Shown: in pieces, positions 24,948-33,850 of the stretch
Layout: each line of letters begins with the position of its first letter
Numbering within the stretch: position 1 is the first letter of the stretch
Assembly (NCBI RefSeq): GCF_016458205.1
Contig: NZ_JAEMED010000018.1
Location: 1 to 36,298, forward strand
DNA length: 36,298 nt
Direction of reading: 5' to 3'
DNA from: Streptococcus sp. 121
GTDB lineage: Bacteria > Bacillota > Bacilli > Lactobacillales > Streptococcaceae
Notes under the pieces: model-generated
What the model saw: the letters and a program-made list of their open reading frames with translations, nothing else
What the model was told of the DNA's origin: nothing
Database searches by the model: none
Translations under genes and position numbers: made by a program

Positions 24948-25857
24948 CTTTTATCCTCAAAGAACAGGATTCTTCCCCATATTGATTGAGAAAATGGCGA
25001 ACAGCTCCAATACGACCAGCTTCGTTTCCCAAAGCGGCTTTTGCAATAACAGCTGGGAGGAATCGAACATTTTGAATCCGATTTTTCATCACTTTTTCCA
25101 GTCGTGGTAAAAGTAAATCAGAGCGAGCTGAAATCCCTCCACCAATCAGTAATATCTCTGGGTTTAAGGCATAAGATAAAGTCAGTAACCCTGTCGCTAG
25201 ATGATCGATAAATTGATCCAGCACTGCCTCTGCTAGAGAATTTCCCTGATCCACAGCATCGCATACATCTTTTCCATTGATTCCCCCTAGACCCGTAGAC
25301 TGTTCATAATCCTCAATCAAGGCCGTTGTGGACGCCACCTCTTGCCATGTTGTCTCTCCTATTGGAATATAGCCTATCTCGCCCCCCGTGAATGTAGAGC
25401 CTCTGACAAGATGGCCAGATTGAAGAAATCCTCCACCAATTCCAGTACCTACCGTCACCATGACGACATCCTGTTTTCCCTGGGCTGCACCTAGCCAAGC
25501 TTCTGCCAAAACAGCACAATTGACATCATTCTCAACAGCAACAGGAATCCCAAGCTTGTCCCCTATCTCCTTTCGAAAATTAACTCCTTGATAAGCAGGA
25601 ATACTTGGTCCAGCATAAAGAATTTCTCCTTTATGAGAGTCCACCACACCGGCTGTTGAAAGGGCAATCCCATCAAACACAACTTCTTTTTGATAATCTG
25701 CTAGAATGGCCAGAACTTGTCCTACAATCCCATTTTGCTGCTTTCCCTTATCAATAGCTGTTTTTTCTTCTCTGAAATAGCCATACGATTTTCCATGATT
25801 ATCATAAATATCTGCTTTGATAGTTGTGCCGCCTATATCAATCCCTACAATACGCAT
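24943..25857 (-). CDS. nanK: ROK-family kinase, probable N-acetylmannosamine kinase
   Basis: A 304-residue sugar kinase. The N-terminal phosphate loop is GIDIGGTTIKADIYD (about 5-19); the sugar-binding block AVENDVNCAVLAEAW and the ROK signature VGTGIGGGFLQSGHLVRGST follow. The family's usual CxCGxxGCxE zinc site is absent: the stretch after GGEIGYIPIGET has no cysteines, as in other streptococcal members. In context it phosphorylates ManNAc to ManNAc-6-P for NanE, between the lyase and NanR. It has AAGGAG at its start and lies downstream of a 735-bp repeat-filled gap, so it may rely on read-through or an unseen promoter. Confidence 0.82.
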   Translation of the reverse strand: MRIVGIDIGGTTIKADIYDNHGKSYGYFREEKTAIDKGKQQNGIVGQVLAILADYQKEVVFDGIALSTAGVVDSHKGEILYAGPSIPAYQGVNFRKEIGDKLGIPVAVENDVNCAVLAEAWLGAAQGKQDVVMVTVGTGIGGGFLQSGHLVRGSTFTGGEIGYIPIGETTWQEVASTTALIEDYEQSTGLGGINGKDVCDAVDQGNSLAEAVLDQFIDHLATGLLTLSYALNPEILLIGGGISARSDLLLPRLEKVMKNRIQNVRFLPAVIAKAALGNEAGRIGAVRHFLNQYGEESCSLRIKD

Positions 25858-26051
25858 CTTATTTTCTCCTTCAAAATATACTCCTGTGAAAAATTGCTAG
25901 TTTCAGATACTCTTCAAAAACCAGATGAACCATCGTCCAATCTTAGCTCTAGAATACTATAGAAAGCAATTCACATACTCCAATTTCATTTCAATCAGAT
26001 TACTCAAAGCAATTTGAAACCGAACTCGAAGAGAGTGAGACAGAACGATTT
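25858..26051. other. Gap before the ROK gene, decayed repeat sequence
   Basis: No gene is seen. The stretch around 25990-26051 (GATTACTCAAAGCAATTTG, AGAGAGTGAGACAGAACGAT) together with 26147-26216 looks like one older repeat copy split by the BOX-like unit at 26052-26146. The phrase GAGAGTGAGACAGAACGATTT recurs at 34035-34055. Confidence 0.45.
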
Positions 26052-26146
26052 TATAGTCTTTTAGTACAAGGCAGCGAGTCGCAGACAGTACTGAAGTACG
26101 GCAAGGCGAGCTAACACAGTAATAAAAGATAAACTAAAAGAGTATA
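26052..26146 (+). repeat. BOX-like repeat nested in older repeat sequence
   Basis: Begins TATAGTCTTTTAGTACAAGG and ends AACTAAAAGAGTATA, 95 bp, lacking the ten-base TTTGCTTTTA segment of the 106-bp form. The sequence to its right (AATCCTCTTCGCCGAA, then CTTCATCGGATTG, then TTTCGAACTGTTTCGA) is an internally deleted copy of the 218-bp element. Confidence 0.75.
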
Positions 26147-26214
26147 ATCCTCTTCGCCGAACCCTCAGTTCTGTCTTCATCGGATTGCTTTTTCAAATTT
26201 CGAACTGTTTCGAA

Positions 26215-26249
26215 TATAAAAGAGGAAGGTTGAGACTATCGTCCCAACC
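26215..26249 (-). terminator. Weak terminator-like hairpin after the nan lyase section
   Basis: On the minus strand GGTTGGGAC-GATA-GTCTCAACC, with one mismatch, is followed by TTCCTCTTTTATA. The same GGTTGAGAC hairpin, perfect, occurs at 34568-34589. Confidence 0.45.
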
Positions 26250-26354
26250 TCTAAAGGAACCCTTGAAAAACTAAATTTTTAAACATCCCAAAGGCTGATT
26301 CAACAAAGTTTTCATACCTCGATTGGGGGAAAATAGAAGGTTTCAAAGGTTCTT

Positions 26355-26572
26355 ATACTCATTACATTTCAAAATCTGAATGTGTTAATCCTCTTCGCCG
26401 AACTTATTGATTGCGTGCATTGCACGCTTATTGATAAGATTCAACAGGTCTCCCAGACCTGTTGAACTGTCTTCATCGGATTGATGGCAAGCGATGCTTG
26501 CTTCATTACCTATAAATTTTAATCCAATTCCTGGATTAAAATTCGTTCCAGATTTCGAACTGTTTCGAGTAT
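26355..26572 (+). repeat. 218-bp MITE-like hairpin element, copy A
   Basis: The ends are imperfect inverted repeats: ATACTCATTACATTTCAAAA at the left and, reversed, ATACTCGAAACAGTTCGAAA at the right, both continuing into ATCTGAA. Inside are perfect hairpins GCGTGCA-T-TGCACGC, AACAGGTCT-CCC-AGACCTGTT, GCAAGC-GAT-GCTTGC and TTTTAATCCA-ATTCC-TGGATTAAAA. It lies just downstream of the lyase gene. It differs from copy C (34317-34534) at one base. An open frame crosses it but has no ribosome site. Confidence 0.85.
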
Positions 26573-26592
26573 TAAAAATATTTATGAGCTCC

Positions 26593-27507
26593 TTACAACA
26601 GAGTTGCCTCAATTTCTAGAAGTAAGGCAATAATCTGCGTCACCAGTTTCTCATCCCCCTTTTGAAAAGCAGGGAGGGGCGCTCGCACCGATCCCAAGGC
26701 TAGACCTTCTTTTCGGGATAAGACCTCCTTCGCTAAAGCATATAGATGACTTCGACCACTGGTCAATAATGCGATTACTTGATTCAGCTTTTTTTGTAAA
26801 TCTCTAGCTTTGATTAGCTGATTGTTTTGAATAAATTCCTCTAATTTCACAAATAGAGCTGGCATAACGCCATAGGTACCACCAATTCCTGCTTCAGCTC
26901 CCATGACTCTTCCAGCTATATACTGTTCATCTGGGCCATTAAAGACGATTCTTTCATCTCCTCCTATTTGGGAAAATAGTTGAATGTCTTGAACAGACAA
27001 GGAAGAGTTTTTAACCCCTATCACACAGGGATTATCCAACATCTTTTTGTATAATTTTTCTGTTAGAGCAACTCCTGCTAGTTGAGGTATATTGTAAAGA
27101 ATGAAGTCCGTGTTGGGTGCAGCTTTACTAATGGTATTCCAGTAATCTGCTATCGCCTCCTCCGAGAGTTTAAAATAAATTGGTGGAATTGCTGCGATAG
27201 CATCTACTCCCAGTTTTTCAGAATGCTTGGCAAGCTCCACACTATCTCTGGTATTATTACACGCAACATGGTTAATAATCGTTAAGGAGCCAGACGCCAC
27301 CTCCATCACTGCCTCAAGAATCTTTTTTCGATCTGCCACATTTTGATAAATGCACTCTCCTGAAGAACCATTCACATAAAGCCCTCTAACTCCCTGGGTC
27401 ATGTAGTACCGAACCAATTTCTGAATCCTTACGGAATCCACTTCCCCCTCTTCATCATAACAAGCATACAAAGCTGGAATAATTCCTTTATATTTAAATA
27501 AACTCAT
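26593..27507 (-). CDS. nanA: N-acetylneuraminate lyase
   Basis: A 304-residue TIM-barrel aldolase of the DapA/NAL family that splits sialic acid to pyruvate and ManNAc. The carboxylate-binding loop is VNGSSGE (about 42-48), the catalytic Tyr lies in FILYNIPQLAG (about 134-144), and the Schiff-base Lys in PCVIGVKNSSLSVQD (about 158-172). GIGGTYGVMPALFVKLEEF further supports NAL over dihydrodipicolinate synthase, as does its place in a nan operon. It overlaps the YesL-like gene by 14 bases. In pneumococcal papers the name nanA means the sialidase; here it is the lyase in the E. coli sense. Confidence 0.9.
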   Translation of the reverse strand: MSLFKYKGIIPALYACYDEEGEVDSVRIQKLVRYYMTQGVRGLYVNGSSGECIYQNVADRKKILEAVMEVASGSLTIINHVACNNTRDSVELAKHSEKLGVDAIAAIPPIYFKLSEEAIADYWNTISKAAPNTDFILYNIPQLAGVALTEKLYKKMLDNPCVIGVKNSSLSVQDIQLFSQIGGDERIVFNGPDEQYIAGRVMGAEAGIGGTYGVMPALFVKLEEFIQNNQLIKARDLQKKLNQVIALLTSGRSHLYALAKEVLSRKEGLALGSVRAPLPAFQKGDEKLVTQIIALLLEIEATLL

Positions 27508-28153
27508 TCACATTTTCTCCATTTTCATCCACTACACTCTTGCCCGTAGCCCACACTTGTATCCAGGCCCATAAGGCTTGCCCAATTGTACATTGAAAAA
27601 ATAGATAAAGCAGCAGACTAACCCCGTGACTCAAGCAGCAGAAGGCTACTAAAACCGGAATCATCAACAAAACGAGATTCCGCACAGGGTGCCCCACCAA
27701 CTGCCCCAAAATCTGCATACACAGCGGATACCACCCCCACACTCCCCTAGCTACTAAAGGATAGGCATAAAAGAAATACAAATCAATCCACAAGTAAATT
27801 GGTAGGAGTGCAATTTTCCAGAAAAGAAATAAGGGATCCGTTTGAGGCAGTACGATTAGAAAACAGCCAATGCAGAGAAATCGAAGAAATAGATCAAGCC
27901 CCCCTAATACCAATCCCCTTCTCCAATAATCTCTGATCATTGCTATAAAAGGAATAGCCACTTGAGTCACTTCCTGGGGATTCCATGTCTGTAAAGCTCT
28001 TACCAAAGCAAGACGAGTAACCCCCCAAGTAATAACCGGTAGAGTACCCAAAAGCCAACAAAAATTTAACAATAATACATGAAAAATCTGATTTGCTCTC
28101 AGCCACAACCACTGATCTGTTCGAAAGAGCCTTGTCCATGTTTCCCGATTCAT
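27494..28153 (-). CDS. YesL-family membrane protein
   Basis: A 219-residue protein with about five to six hydrophobic helices, Trp-rich, beginning MNRETWTRLFRTDQWLWLRA. The NFCWLLGTLPVITWGVTRLA segment (about 30-49) is typical of the YesL/DUF624 family. Such genes regularly accompany carbohydrate ABC transporters of firmicutes, including the pneumococcal sialic acid operon; their function is unknown, possibly helping transporter assembly. It starts five bases after the permease stop and overlaps the lyase start by 14 bases, so it is translationally coupled to both. Confidence 0.8.
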   Translation of the reverse strand: MNRETWTRLFRTDQWLWLRANQIFHVLLLNFCWLLGTLPVITWGVTRLALVRALQTWNPQEVTQVAIPFIAMIRDYWRRGLVLGGLDLFLRFLCIGCFLIVLPQTDPLFLFWKIALLPIYLWIDLYFFYAYPLVARGVWGWYPLCMQILGQLVGHPVRNLVLLMIPVLVAFCCLSHGVSLLLYLFFQCTIGQALWAWIQVWATGKSVVDENGENVNEFI

Positions 28154-28157
28154 CTCA

Positions 28158-28991
28158 TTATCCTTTCACTGCCCCCATCGTAATTCCTTGTGTAAATGAC
28201 TTTTGGAACAGTAGGAAGACTACCACAATCGGTACCGAAGCTAGAGCAGCCCCAGCCATAATCACACCATAATTGGTAGCCATTTCAGCTTGCATGGTGG
28301 CGACTCCCAGAGAAATAGTTAAATTCTCCCTCGATGTCAACATGACAAGTTGCATAAAATAATCATTCCAAGTATTGATAAAGGTAAAGATTGCTAAAGC
28401 TGCAAAACCTGGTTTCACAATCGGAAAGGCTACATTCCAAAAGGTTGAGAGCTCTCCACAGCCGTCAATTTTAGCTGATTCAAGCAATTCTGTCGGAATA
28501 TTTTCACTGAACTGCTTCATCAAAAAAACTCCGAAAGGCCATCCTACTAGCGGTAGAATTACTGCTGCCAAACTATCATGTATCCCTAGAAAATTAACAA
28601 TACGTACCAAAGGAACTAAGATGACCTGCTTAGGCAAGGCCATTGAAGCTACAAATAGCAAGAACAACCATCTTTGACCATAAAAACGTTTTTTAGCCAA
28701 TACATAACCAGCCAATGATGATGTTACACAAACTAGCAACATGGTCGCTGTGGATATAAAAATGGAATTCCATAACCAATGCGTAGCTGGATTTTGAAAT
28801 AAGAGTTGCTCAAAATTTTCCCAAGTTGGTTGAGACGGCCACCATTGCGGAGGAATGACAATCGTATCCGGTTGTGACTTAAACGCCCCTGTTAAAATCC
28901 AGTAAAAAGGAAAAATGAAAAATAAGGTCAACGCCAGTAAGATTACAGTTGACAAAATTTTAAATACACTTAGCCTACTCTTCATCCTCAT
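28158..28991 (-). CDS. satC: Sialic acid ABC transporter permease, MalG type
   Basis: A 277-residue inner-membrane subunit with six helices. The EAA loop that docks the ATPase is visible as ELLESAKIDGCGELSTFWNV (about 167-186). The N-terminal FFIFPFYWILTGAFKSQPDT is characteristic of the MalG-like carbohydrate uptake-1 group. Six bases separate it from the other permease. The satABC naming follows the pneumococcal sialic acid transporter, which has the same partners in the same order; substrate is inferred from the operon. Confidence 0.82.
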   Translation of the reverse strand: MRMKSRLSVFKILSTVILLALTLFFIFPFYWILTGAFKSQPDTIVIPPQWWPSQPTWENFEQLLFQNPATHWLWNSIFISTATMLLVCVTSSLAGYVLAKKRFYGQRWLFLLFVASMALPKQVILVPLVRIVNFLGIHDSLAAVILPLVGWPFGVFLMKQFSENIPTELLESAKIDGCGELSTFWNVAFPIVKPGFAALAIFTFINTWNDYFMQLVMLTSRENLTISLGVATMQAEMATNYGVIMAGAALASVPIVVVFLLFQKSFTQGITMGAVKG

Positions 28992-28996
28992 GCCTC

Positions 28997-29884
28997 CTAG
29001 TAATCCACTTCATTTCCAAATAATCTTAATTGAACAAAGCTAACAAGAGCGATTATGACGGCTAAAACGACACCAATCGTATTCGCATAACCATACTCTG
29101 TTAATTGGAAGGCTTTTTCGTATAAATAATACATTAACGTGCTCGTTGCATAATTGGGACCACCAGAGGTCAGCAACTGTATCAAGGCGAAACACTGAAA
29201 TGAATTAATCGTTGTAATGATTGCAATATACAAGGTTGTTGGAAGTAAACTTGGCCATTTCACATTCCAAAAAACTTGAGACTCCGTGGCTCCATCAACC
29301 CTAGCAGCTTCAACTAAAGAATGATCAATATTCCCCATCGCCGCTATGTACAAAATAATCGGCTGACCAACAGATGTTGTGAGTAAGATGATAATGATAG
29401 CCAGCAAAGCCCACTGTTTATCTCCCAACCAGGAAATATTCTGTTCAATAATATGAGATGATTTTAAAACAAAATTTAAAATTCCAGATAAAGGATCATA
29501 AATCCACTTCCATACAACTGTAACAGCAACACTTCCTGTTACCACTGGTAAGAAAAAAACAAAGCGGTAAAAAGAGCGGGAAATTACATGTTGTTGGTAA
29601 GTCTGGGAAGCCACAAATAATGAAAAGAATACTACAATAGGTACTGATCCAATCACAATTAGCAAAGTATTCCACAAAGACTTCAAAAATACCGAATCCT
29701 GAAATAGGCGACTGTAATTTTCAAAACCAATAAACTCAAAACTAGTCATAGAGTAATCAAAAAAACTAGTCACAAATCCCATAATCATCGGTGCCAAGAC
29801 AAAACAAGTAAAAAACAATAAAATTGGAGCCAGGAAACTGTAAGCAACAATCGTTTCCTGTAAACGAAGCTTCGATAATTTCAC
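28997..29884 (-). CDS. satB: Sialic acid ABC transporter permease, MalF type
   Basis: A 295-residue permease with six helices. The EAA loop is SLVEAARVDGATESQVFWNV (about 184-203). TIVAYSFLAPILLFFTCFVL forms the first helix. It is the first gene of the permease-YesL-lyase group. It has AGGAGG-like GGGAGG before its start and lies 727 bp downstream of the binding-protein gene, a gap now holding repeat copy B, where the pneumococcal arrangement would be close-packed. Confidence 0.82.
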   Translation of the reverse strand: MKLSKLRLQETIVAYSFLAPILLFFTCFVLAPMIMGFVTSFFDYSMTSFEFIGFENYSRLFQDSVFLKSLWNTLLIVIGSVPIVVFFSLFVASQTYQQHVISRSFYRFVFFLPVVTGSVAVTVVWKWIYDPLSGILNFVLKSSHIIEQNISWLGDKQWALLAIIIILLTTSVGQPIILYIAAMGNIDHSLVEAARVDGATESQVFWNVKWPSLLPTTLYIAIITTINSFQCFALIQLLTSGGPNYATSTLMYYLYEKAFQLTEYGYANTIGVVLAVIIALVSFVQLRLFGNEVDY

Positions 29885-30051
29885 AAGGAACCTCCCTTCA
29901 AAAATGGTAGTGGGAAAGAGAATGGGGCAACAAGCTCAATCTTCTGATTTTATACTCTAATCCGTTCAAAAACGAATCACGATTAGCCCCCTAGGGCAAA
30001 CCTGATTACTTGCGTGCAAATATACTGTCGCAAGTATGTTCAGAGAAAGTC

Positions 30052-30269
30052 ATACTCATTACATTTCAAAGTCTGAATGTGTTAATCCTCGTCGCTGAAC
30101 TTATTGATTGCGTGCATTGCACGCTTATTGATAAGATTCAACAGGTCTCCCAGACCTGTTGAACTGTCTTCATCGGATTGATGGCAAGCGATGCTTGCTT
30201 CATTACCTATAAATTTTAATCCAATTCCTGGATTAAAATTCGTTTCAGATTTCGAACTACTTCGAGGAT
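30052..30269 (+). repeat. 218-bp MITE-like hairpin element, copy B
   Basis: Same length and all four hairpins as copy A. Differences are few (AAAGTCTG for AAAATCTG, CTCGTCGCTGAAC for CTCTTCGCCGAAC, ACTACTTCGAGGAT at the right end), and the four hairpin arms themselves are unchanged. It sits between the binding-protein gene and the permease genes. Confidence 0.85.
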
Positions 30270-30285
30270 AAGCTACAAACAACAC

Positions 30286-30611
30286 TGACGGCGCAAATCT
30301 GACAAAAGCTTTGCTTTTTTATACCTCGAACCTCCCATAGTCTCCTGGGCTACGGGTCTGACAAGGCTAAAGAGATTTTGAAAGAGTCTCTAACCAACCT
30401 TGATGCAATGGGTGAGATTGCTCTAATAGCATTGTCTACTGCCAGAGTCGCCAAATGATACTTGCAAAACAGCATTTCTCGACTCTCTTCTCAAGAAGCT
30501 CAAAGAGCCAATCACTGACCCTTTGAACTCTGAAAACAGCCAAGTCAACTAGCCCACTCATACACTAAAATTTTAATGTTGCCGTTTGAATCCGCTCTCT
30601 TTTAACAACTA
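30286..30611. other. Gap with a possible plus-strand gene remnant
   Basis: No intact gene. On the plus strand about 33 codons up to a TGA at 30456 read KAKEILKESLTNLDAMGEIA and then LIALSTARVAK, a helical, coding-like composition. Another frame nearby reads LLKKLKEPITDPLNSE before a stop. These look like decayed coding sequence of unknown origin brought in with the repeat. No clear promoter for the permease genes is seen. Confidence 0.35.
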
Positions 30612-31922
30612 CTATTCATGAATTGTTTCATTTGCTTTCTTTGTAAAGTCTTTCAATGCTTGCTCCGGTTTCTCATCCCCATTTGAGACTGCTTGTAGCA
30701 TTGGGAACCAAAGTGTACGCATTTCCGCAAAACCATCTATTGTATTGTAATAAGGTGAATAGTACTGTGTCCATGAGCCAATACGATCCATGCGTTCATC
30801 ATCATATAATTTTCCATAAGAAACACGAACTGGGAAGGCTCCTGTTCGAACAACATTCTTAGGTCCCCACTCCTTATCGTCTGCAATAAACTGAACAAAC
30901 TCTTTGGCATATTTAACTTTTTGTGCATCCCCATTTTTAAAGACAGCAAAACCATTCACGAGATATTCCAAGGATGGTTGACCTTTTGGAGCAGGGAATG
31001 GAATTTCAACAACCTCTACCCCACTAGCTTGAAGTAATTTTTCTTGAATCCCTTGTTGTGCCGGTGTCCACAAAAGAGTGTAGGAAGTCTGTCCATTTGC
31101 AAAGTTTTGAATATCCGTTCCACCATCAAATTGAGAACCATTTGCCAAGTACCCTTTGTCTAACCATTCTTGAGCTTTCTCCAAGGCCGCAATAAATTCT
31201 GGACTATCTGTTGTATAGCGCGTTACTTCTGGATCTGTGACAGCTCCACCGCCAATATTGGCTAGGAAAGCACGGGTTCCTTGATCCCCACCTTGACCAT
31301 TGCTGAATAACGATCCTGGCTGATAGCCTTTGTCTTTTAAGGCTTTTAAGACTTTTTCAAAATCATCTGTTGTCCATCCCTCTTTTACAAGGTCCAAAAC
31401 ACCGGCCTCTTTCAGCATTTCTTTATTCAGTGCCATGTAGAATGGAGCGGAGCTAATTGGATACATGTAAGCTGTATCCCCGGCTTTACTAGCTTGGAGA
31501 ACCTCAGGAGTTGCAACATCTTTTTCAAATTCCTCAGTAAAAAGATCATCGAGATTTTCCAATTTCCCATTTTTACCATATTGAATAATCCGGCCTGGAG
31601 CATCAAATAGGATATCTGGAGCTGTACCCGCTTCAATGGCTGTCGTAATTTTTTCAGGACCCGATTTAAAATCAATGGTCTCTAAATTAATTTTTACATC
31701 TGGATGTTTGGCTTCAAAGGCCTCAATTAACCGCTTTTCATAAGTTCCTACACCATCACTAGCTTTTTCTTGAGTAAAGACAGGAAAGGCCCACCAGGTA
31801 ATCTCTGTCTTTCCTCCATCTTTACTCGCATTTTGTCCCCCTGACTCTGACGAACCACAAGCTGTTAAAAAAACAACTGCTGATGCCGTTAAAAATCCAG
31901 CCAAAACTTTCTGCATTTTCAT
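30612..31922 (-). CDS. satA: Sialic acid ABC transporter substrate-binding lipoprotein
   Basis: A 436-residue family 1 extracellular solute-binding protein. The signal peptide ends in the lipobox [10 protein letters not shown], with Cys22 the lipid-modified residue, followed by a Ser/Gly-rich tether. The mature part shows [14 protein letters not shown], the typical first strand, and [22 protein letters not shown]. It captures the sugar outside the membrane and hands it to the two permeases. It starts seven bases after nanE; the two genes are coupled. Sialic acid as ligand is inferred from context. Confidence 0.87.
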   Translation of the reverse strand: MKMQKVLAGFLTASAVVFLTACGSSESGGQNASKDGGKTEITWWAFPVFTQEKASDGVGTYEKRLIEAFEAKHPDVKINLETIDFKSGPEKITTAIEAGTAPDILFDAPGRIIQYGKNGKLENLDDLFTEEFEKDVATPEVLQASKAGDTAYMYPISSAPFYMALNKEMLKEAGVLDLVKEGWTTDDFEKVLKALKDKGYQPGSLFSNGQGGDQGTRAFLANIGGGAVTDPEVTRYTTDSPEFIAALEKAQEWLDKGYLANGSQFDGGTDIQNFANGQTSYTLLWTPAQQGIQEKLLQASGVEVVEIPFPAPKGQPSLEYLVNGFAVFKNGDAQKVKYAKEFVQFIADDKEWGPKNVVRTGAFPVRVSYGKLYDDERMDRIGSWTQYYSPYYNTIDGFAEMRTLWFPMLQAVSNGDEKPEQALKDFTKKANETIHE

Positions 31923-31929
31923 AAATAAC

Positions 31930-32640
31930 CTACTTTCTATCTGCTTGAATTGCAGCTACAAATCGTTCCGTAATTTCTTTAGGGCGCGTTATGGCCCCTC
32001 CAACTACAAGGCTCGTAACTCCTAAATCATAGACCATCCTTGCCTGCTCAGGACTATGGATTTTCCCCTCAGCAATCACATCAAATCCTTCTTCAACCAA
32101 TTGTCGGATTAACTCAAAATCAGGTCCATCCTCCTGACGGCTATAAGATGTATAGCCAGATAAGGTCGTCCCAATAAAATCGATTCCCGCCTCCGCTGCC
32201 GCTCGTCCTTCTTCTAAGGTAGAGATATCCGCCATCCATAGTTGCTCTGGATATTTTTCTTGAATTTCTTTTAAAAATTCAAAAAGAGGCCGTCCATCAT
32301 ACCGTTCACGATGCGTACAATCAAGCGCTATCACATCTACACCTATTTGAGCCAACTCATCAACCTCTCGCATAGTTGCTGTAATAAAGGGTTCTTGAGG
32401 GGGATAGTCCCGCTTAATAATACCGATAATAGGCAAATCCGAAACTTCTTTAATTTCTTGAATATCCCTCACACTATTTGCCCGCAATCCACGCGCTCCA
32501 CCCTCTTCAGCAGCTTGCGCCAACAAAGGAATGACCCCTCCCTCAGTACGATACAAGGGTTCTCCTGGTAAAGCTTGACAAGAAACAATAATTCCTCCTG
32601 CCACTTGTTCTTTAAACAGTGACTTCTTTTTATCTCTCAA
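31930..32640 (-). CDS. nanE: N-acetylmannosamine-6-phosphate 2-epimerase
   Basis: A 236-residue TIM-barrel enzyme that converts ManNAc-6-P to GlcNAc-6-P. Diagnostic segments are [16 protein letters not shown] (about 15-30), [12 protein letters not shown] with the catalytic-site Lys (about 69-80), [14 protein letters not shown] (about 103-116) and the phosphate site [15 protein letters not shown] (about 211-225). Homology of the N-terminus places the start at a TTG (32640), with GAGAGG only two bases and AAAGGTG twelve bases upstream, a weak initiation region. It lies between msmK and the binding protein. Confidence 0.92.
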   Translation of the reverse strand: MRDKKKSLFKEQVAGGIIVSCQALPGEPLYRTEGGVIPLLAQAAEEGGARGLRANSVRDIQEIKEVSDLPIIGIIKRDYPPQEPFITATMREVDELAQIGVDVIALDCTHRERYDGRPLFEFLKEIQEKYPEQLWMADISTLEEGRAAAEAGIDFIGTTLSGYTSYSRQEDGPDFELIRQLVEEGFDVIAEGKIHSPEQARMVYDLGVTSLVVGGAITRPKEITERFVAAIQADRK

Positions 32641-32661
32641 TACCTCTCATCACCTTTCTAC

Positions 32662-33798
32662 CTAGTTGAAAATGCGAATCCCTGTTTCCGGATCAAAAAA
32701 GTGTCCTTTACTGATATTAAAGGCTAACGATACCTTTTGACCAGCTACAACATGGTTGGCAGCATCCACTCGCGCAGCAAATTCTTGTTCCCCAATCTTA
32801 CAATAGAGAATTGAATCGCTACCCAATAACTCTGCAACAATGACCTCAGCTTCAATAACAGCTTGGGGGAAAGTCTCTAAGGCAATCGGATCTGCTGAGA
32901 TGGCCTCTGGTCTGATTCCAAATATCAATTTTTTATGCAATTGATCTTGCGCTTGCAGCATTTTCTGGATTCCCTCAGGTAAGGTTACGCTAAATTGATT
33001 CCCATCAGAAATGAGATTGCGAGATACATCCACTGTAAAGAAATTCATGGCAGGGCTCCCAATAAAACCTGCAACAAACATATTCTTGGGCTCATTGTAC
33101 AGTTCTTGCGGCGTCCCGATCTGTTCAATCCTACCAATTGTCCCAGTTCCCTCTGTATTTTTTGTGGCACTCATAATGACAATTCTGTCCGCCAACGTCA
33201 TAGCCTCTGTTTGATCATGCGTTACATAGATTGTTGTAGCACCGATACGCTTATGAATTTTAGCAATCTCTGCCCTCATAGAAACCCGTAACTTCGCATC
33301 TAAATTCGATAAGGGTTCATCCATCAAGAAAACCTTTGCATCACGCACAATGGCTCTCCCCATTGCAACCCTCTGACGCTGACCACCTGATAAATCTGCC
33401 GGTTTTCGATTTAGAAATTCCTTTAACCCTAAAATCTCTGCCGCTTCTTTTACACGTTGATCAATATCTTCCTTGGTATATTTTCTCAATTTCAAGCCAA
33501 ATGCCATATTTTCATAAACCGTCATATGTGGATAGAGAGCATAATTCTGAAAAACCATGGCGATGTCACGATCTTTGGGAGCAATGTCATTAACCAATTG
33601 ATCACCAATATAAAGCTCTCCTTCTGTGATATCTTCTAAACCGGCAATCATTCTTAAAGTAGTTGACTTTCCACAACCAGATGGTCCTACAAAAACAATG
33701 AATTCCCGATCTTGAATCTGCAAATCAAAATCCTCCACTGAGTAAAAAGTACTATTGGGATAACGTTTATACAAATGATTCAATTGCAACTCTGTCAT
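32662..33798 (-). CDS. msmK: Carbohydrate ABC transporter ATPase, MsmK/UgpC type
   Basis: A 378-residue ATP-binding subunit. Walker A GPSGCGKST (about 38-46), the ABC signature LSGGQRQRVAMGRAIVRDAK, Walker B VFLMDEPLSNLDAKL and the H-loop IYVTHDQTEAMTLADR are complete. A C-terminal TOBE regulatory domain follows (about 235-378). In pneumococcus the sialic acid transporter borrows a shared MsmK encoded elsewhere; here an ATPase heads the nan operon, so it is either dedicated or the genome's shared copy. The ATG at 33798 has AAGGAGG six bases upstream and follows an in-frame GTG. First gene of the operon, behind a cre-controlled promoter. Confidence 0.88.
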   Translation of the reverse strand: MTELQLNHLYKRYPNSTFYSVEDFDLQIQDREFIVFVGPSGCGKSTTLRMIAGLEDITEGELYIGDQLVNDIAPKDRDIAMVFQNYALYPHMTVYENMAFGLKLRKYTKEDIDQRVKEAAEILGLKEFLNRKPADLSGGQRQRVAMGRAIVRDAKVFLMDEPLSNLDAKLRVSMRAEIAKIHKRIGATTIYVTHDQTEAMTLADRIVIMSATKNTEGTGTIGRIEQIGTPQELYNEPKNMFVAGFIGSPAMNFFTVDVSRNLISDGNQFSVTLPEGIQKMLQAQDQLHKKLIFGIRPEAISADPIALETFPQAVIEAEVIVAELLGSDSILYCKIGEQEFAARVDAANHVVAGQKVSLAFNISKGHFFDPETGIRIFN

Positions 33799-33850
33799 CA
33801 CTTACCTCCTTGTTGTCACATATAATACTAACTTGCTTATCTTCAAGCCT

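Noticed and set aside
26355-26572. CRISPR-like or tandem array
   Set aside because: Repeats in the window are dispersed, not regularly spaced, and no direct repeat-spacer pattern or cas gene is seen.
30082-30285. 67-codon frame in repeat copy B
   Set aside because: The frame follows from the hairpin repeat sequence shared with copies A and C and has no ribosome site; treated as a repeat.
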